DNA of 64,000 nt, taken from Melieria omissa. Taxonomy: Eukaryota; Arthropoda; Insecta; Diptera; Ulidiidae. Location of the stretch: NCBI GenBank assembly GCA_963971225.1, contig OZ020267.1:68494718-68558717 (forward strand), written 5' to 3'. The position numbers and the translations under genes were made by a program. Positions 60,071 through 64,000 of the stretch are shown here, one piece after another (within the stretch, counting starts at the first letter, position 1; each line of letters opens with the position of its first letter). Below the pieces are notes generated by a model that searched no databases, was not told the origin of the DNA, and saw only the letters and a program-made list of their open reading frames with translations.

Positions 60071-62770
60071 GTTGCCGGTCACTCATTCCACTCACTGATC
60101 AGTGCTTACGCTGTCATTTGTGGTCGAGTGAGAACGCTCTGTTGTTGTCTCTGTCGGAATCAGCTGTTCAAGTGCTCTTCGGTTGAGTCAACTCGACTCT
60201 TTGTAAATGTTAGTGTAATAGAAATCTGAATTGTGAATTATGGAAAGACCATCGTTTTAATTATTTTAATCATTATTATAGGACATTTATTCAAGTAACT
60301 TTAGTTGTAATTATAATTAAATTAACTTAAAAACATTTATTGACAAATTGATGCATTAATTGATTCATAAAATTTTTCTGCTTAGCTTTTAGTAGTTTCA
60401 AGATAACTTTACATATACAAGTACATACACATTTACGGTTAGCCACTGTCGCCATTGTCATTAAATATCTTATCATAGAGTACAGTTACATATCTCTTCA
60501 GCGAAACTTTATTGAGAGGCAGATGCGGAGTTTGGATATTGAAATACTGATTTTCTAAAAAATTATCTCACATAACGAAACACTGTAAAGCACACTTTTT
60601 AAATAAAAGAATACAAGAATCAGGCTTGAAAGAGTTTGGGAAAATTAACAAAAATTTTCTGTAGTTTCTTTGTAAGAATTGGGTACAAAGGATACTTTCT
60701 ATGTTGTAAAGATTCTAACTGAAATGCATCACAACATTTCTTTCGCAATGATTCAAATTTTGGTTTGATTGATTGATGCATTCTTCAGGCATTGACTCTA
60801 AACAAATGAATTTCAGTCACAATAAATGAATTTGAGTGATTTTTTGATTGATTCTTCAGGCATTGACTCTAAATAAATAATTCAGTCACAATAAATAAAA
60901 TTGAGTGATTGAATAATTGATTTATTCAGGAATTGACTCTAAACAAGTGATTCAGTCACGATTTGAGCACAAAGGATGATTTTTTTGTGAGTTTTTTATG
61001 GCTTAAGTTTTGGTTTTGGTTTATTTATCTCATTATTTTATTTATTACTTATTTATTTAATAACTAAATTTGAGACACAATGGATTGATTGATGGATTCA
61101 TCAGGCATTGACTCCTTACAAATGATTTTGTCACTATTTGTATGCACAAATTAAGGCTTCAATCATTAACTAAAACGTGGGTGTGTATAGAATTTAGTTT
61201 CAATTGAAATACAACTCTGAAAGCTACTTAGTTCGACTTGTATAGGAATTAAACCTCAGCAGCAACAAGTGAATAAAATATGTAAACTAAAACATGAACT
61301 ATTCAACTCAAACAGAGACCCCATCATTGTACTGCAACTTGAGGTTTCTTTTTGCTGTAATTTAAATCTTCCGTAGAAATCCAGAAATAGATCTGATACT
61401 CTATTTTAATTTAGATACAGTACCTTAAATCTTCCATGGAAATCTACGTAGAAGACGAAGATACACAAATGCCTCAAACTAAGATTAAAGTCCTTATCAC
61501 TTTACTCATCTCAATTTCAAGCATTTACCTCGTCAAATTAATTTTGCTTTTATCAAATCAGAGTTTCAATTAATCAGCCATTAGTTAGTTTAGTTCATCA
61601 GATCATTTCCAAATCAAATTAAAAATCAAAATCAAAATTCTCTTCAATAATCACTTATTAGGCCATAAGTCACATACAATCTTAACACTCATCACTCCAA
61701 GCCCAAATGCAGCCAACTCAATTTTTGTCAGCAGTTTGGTCATGTTTCAAATAAAAATTCAACATTACGATTTCAACTATTTTATGGTTCAACTCAAATC
61801 AGTTATTTACATATATAGTGCTTTGATCAATGTGGGAAAAGATTTCCCCCATAGTGTTGAAAAAAACACAAGTCGTCTATACGTGTTTGTGTGTTTGCTG
61901 AAGAGACACAAAATTCCATCATACAAATACAAATATTTGACAATTCGAGCGCTTCGTTCGCTTTTATGTTCGACTCGCATTAGTTGTTGGCCGACATTTG
62001 TCTTTAGTTATACACTTAGAATTAGTCATTCACTAAGCACTTACTTATAGTTAACATAGATTTATAACAGTTTTTTTGCTTTTATGCTAATTTTATACTA
62101 AATATTAGCATTTGTTGATTAACAGCTGTGAACGATGGCATTTCTCGCCATCACATTAATTGTTATCAACACCGAAAGTGAGCGGAGCAAAGAGAGTTTT
62201 CAACGGTCGATTTCGCTTTAGGACACACTTACTGCCATTCATTGGTGGCATCATATTTTAACTTTTCATACAATTTATAGGATTTTACATATCTTGTGGT
62301 ATTTGTCGCTTACATAACGTTTCTGGCCGCAGCACATTAGTTGGACTAATAACTAATTAAAATAACTGAAAGTAGAACTTTATTAGTTGGCCACTTTAAC
62401 TTCAATGATATCGCTAGTCAGTATCAGTGTCAGTAATTATGACAATTGACAACTGCTGACAGCGTGCAATATTAATAATGAATCGAATCAAAGTTGTAGT
62501 GGAACTAAGGCCGTCACTCATAGTTGTTAGTTAGTTATTAGTTCAACTAATTGCTTGTCCAGTTTATGATCGCATTTCATTATATTGTACGAAATAAAAA
62601 TTTGGGAATTTGTGCTTTCTGTTTCTGTTTCTGTGAAAATTAGTTGCTTTAGTCAAATTTAAATTTGTTTTCGTTTTTTGATTCTTTCATTTTCAGTCTT
62701 AGCAAAAAATTATAATATGGTTATGTATGTTCGTTAAAAAAAATGTGTTTTTTCACTTCATACACCTACA
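60071..62770. other. AT-rich noncoding region
   Basis: Downstream of the second modSP-type gene. No further S1 exon with a GDSG motif is seen. Contains the minisatellite at 60765-60965 and a diverged extra copy at about 61083-61145. Nothing else recognised. Confidence 0.5.
60765..60965 (+). repeat. minisatellite, ~70-80-bp unit, about 3 copies
   Basis: The unit contains GATTGATTCTTCAGGCATTG, ACTCTAAA, TTCAGTCACAATAAAT and TTGAGTGATT. Copies start near 60768, 60848 and 60916; a fourth, diverged copy (GGCATTGACTCC) lies at about 61090. Confidence 0.8.
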
Positions 62771-62774
62771 CCCA

Positions 62775-63345
62775 GATCAATGAAGAGAGAACCATGTACA
62801 GAAATACTGACAGCAAATCATTAAAAAATCTCAATGCGAAAAGAATAATTTTCTGAAATACTGGAAACAAATCATTATAAGATAAGAAAACAAATCATTA
62901 TCTCAATGAGAAAAAAACCATTTTCAGAAATACTGAAAGCAAAAACTTAAAAAATTTCAACGAGAAAAGAACCATTTTCAAAAATACTGACAGCCAATCA
63001 TTAAAAATTCTCAATGATGTAAGAACAATTTTCAGATATACTGACAGTAAATCATTAAAAATTTGTAATGAGAAAAGAACTAATTTTTAATCATTTTTCA
63101 CTTTGCAAGCGTCTTCAAACCCTTCACGTCAAGCACCTAAACCCACATCAATGAGAAATGGTTCTTCATTTACAGAAATACTGAAAGCAAATCATTAAAA
63201 AATCTCAATGAGAAAAAAAAACATTTTCAGAAATATTGAAAGCAAATCATTAAAAAATCTCAATGAGATAAAAACCATTTTCAAAAAAACTAACAGCATA
63301 TCATTAAATGCTCTCAATGATGTAAGAACCATTTAGAGAAAAACT
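62775..63345 (+). repeat. tandem array of ~55-bp units, about 10 copies
   Basis: The unit has four ordered blocks: GAGAAAAGAACCATTTTCAG, AAATACTGA(C/A)AGC, AAATCATTAAAAA and TCTCAATGA. A spacer block (CACTTCATACACCTACACCC at about 62755 and its relative CACCTAAACCCACATCAATG at about 63136) appears twice, so the array is two larger blocks of several units each. Confidence 0.85.
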
Positions 63346-63360
63346 GAAAACCAATTAGAG

Positions 63361-64000
63361 TAGAGAGTATCACTTGATTATGAACTGTATTTTGTGAAAT
63401 ATGGAGCTGGAGACCTCGAACTCACGTTTCCATGTCTAGGAAAGACCTCTTGCCATGTCTTAGTTTGCACTGTACTATTTATTTTTAATCCAATGTCGTT
63501 TCAGAAAAGTTCAGATTTAAATGTAATAACAATTTATCAAAGCTTTCAACAATAAACGAGCTGTTACCTGACTACGAGTATCCAAACGTTCTGATGTCTA
63601 TTGGACAGAAAACAGGCGCACCTAATATGTTGATCCAATTGGGTACATTTACTGTCAGGAAGCATCAAAGCGACAAACAGTAAAAAAGATATTCAACACA
63701 AAAATGATTGGAATAAGTAACTTTTGTAGAGATCTTTTGGTGAGAGGACAACGAGGATTGGGATCGTGTTTTCATTGAAAAGGTCAATCGGTTCAATTTC
63801 TCTGACGAACTAGAGACAGTCCGCAAAGCAAAAAGGCCTACAGAGAAGTTATACGGTAGAAACGACCCTGTTATCACTCGAACACCGGTAAGGAGTGTTC
63901 ATGATCAATAAAATGGAGTTAGTAAGAATCATTCTTCAACATTCTATCGCAATACTTTACATAGCTACTTTGAAATGGCTTTGATTTTACAAGTTTGGCA
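63361..64000. other. unassigned right end
   Basis: A plus-strand frame at about 63755-63880 (EKVNRFNFSDELETVRKAKR) is open for about 45 codons and has codon use unlike its surroundings. It might be a transposase or exon fragment, but I do not recognise it. Confidence 0.25.

Overview
The window is nuclear DNA of a higher fly: AT-rich, intron-containing genes, long gene-free stretches and many nested transposons. A tephritid fruit fly is the likeliest source. This is inferred from near-Drosophila Gld and Syt4 proteins together with a rosa-type (DD41D) mariner; no species can be named from sequence alone.

Layout. 1-2506 holds the two 5' coding exons of glucose dehydrogenase (Gld, minus strand); the rest of Gld lies beyond the left edge. 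2507-23951 is about 21 kb without a recognisable gene, separating the divergent pair Gld and Synaptotagmin 4. It carries a 640-bp hAT-type element, a mariner 3' relic, LINE relics, and a pogo-type element with a TTAA-type MITE inside it. 23952-27882 is Syt4 (plus strand, four coding exons, 479 aa). 27883-34877 is noncoding apart from two decayed mariner-superfamily transposases.

34887-49214 is a dense transposon block. It starts with a full-length R1-clade LINE with both ORFs open, a 25-A tail and a 9-bp target duplication. Next is an old plus-strand CR1/L2/jockey-like LINE that has received three later insertions: a 5'-truncated LOA-like LINE with an open ORF2, a rosa-type mariner, and a solo LTR.

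50040-60070 holds two tandem plus-strand genes for secreted modular serine proteases of the modSP/HP14 type, the family that starts the Toll-activating cascade in insect hemolymph. The first (modSP, 653 aa, seven coding exons) has an intact catalytic triad. The second (870 aa, eight exons) has a doubled LDLa-LDLa-LDLa-LDLa-CCP block and a protease domain that has lost His and Asp and stops before the Ser motif. It looks like a catalytically dead paralogue and is the most interesting locus here. 60071-64000 is AT-rich, with two families of tandem repeats and no recognised gene.

All coordinates, splice sites and frames were worked out by eye. Exon phases were summed for Syt4, modSP and the second modSP-like gene, and each closes on a stop codon in frame.
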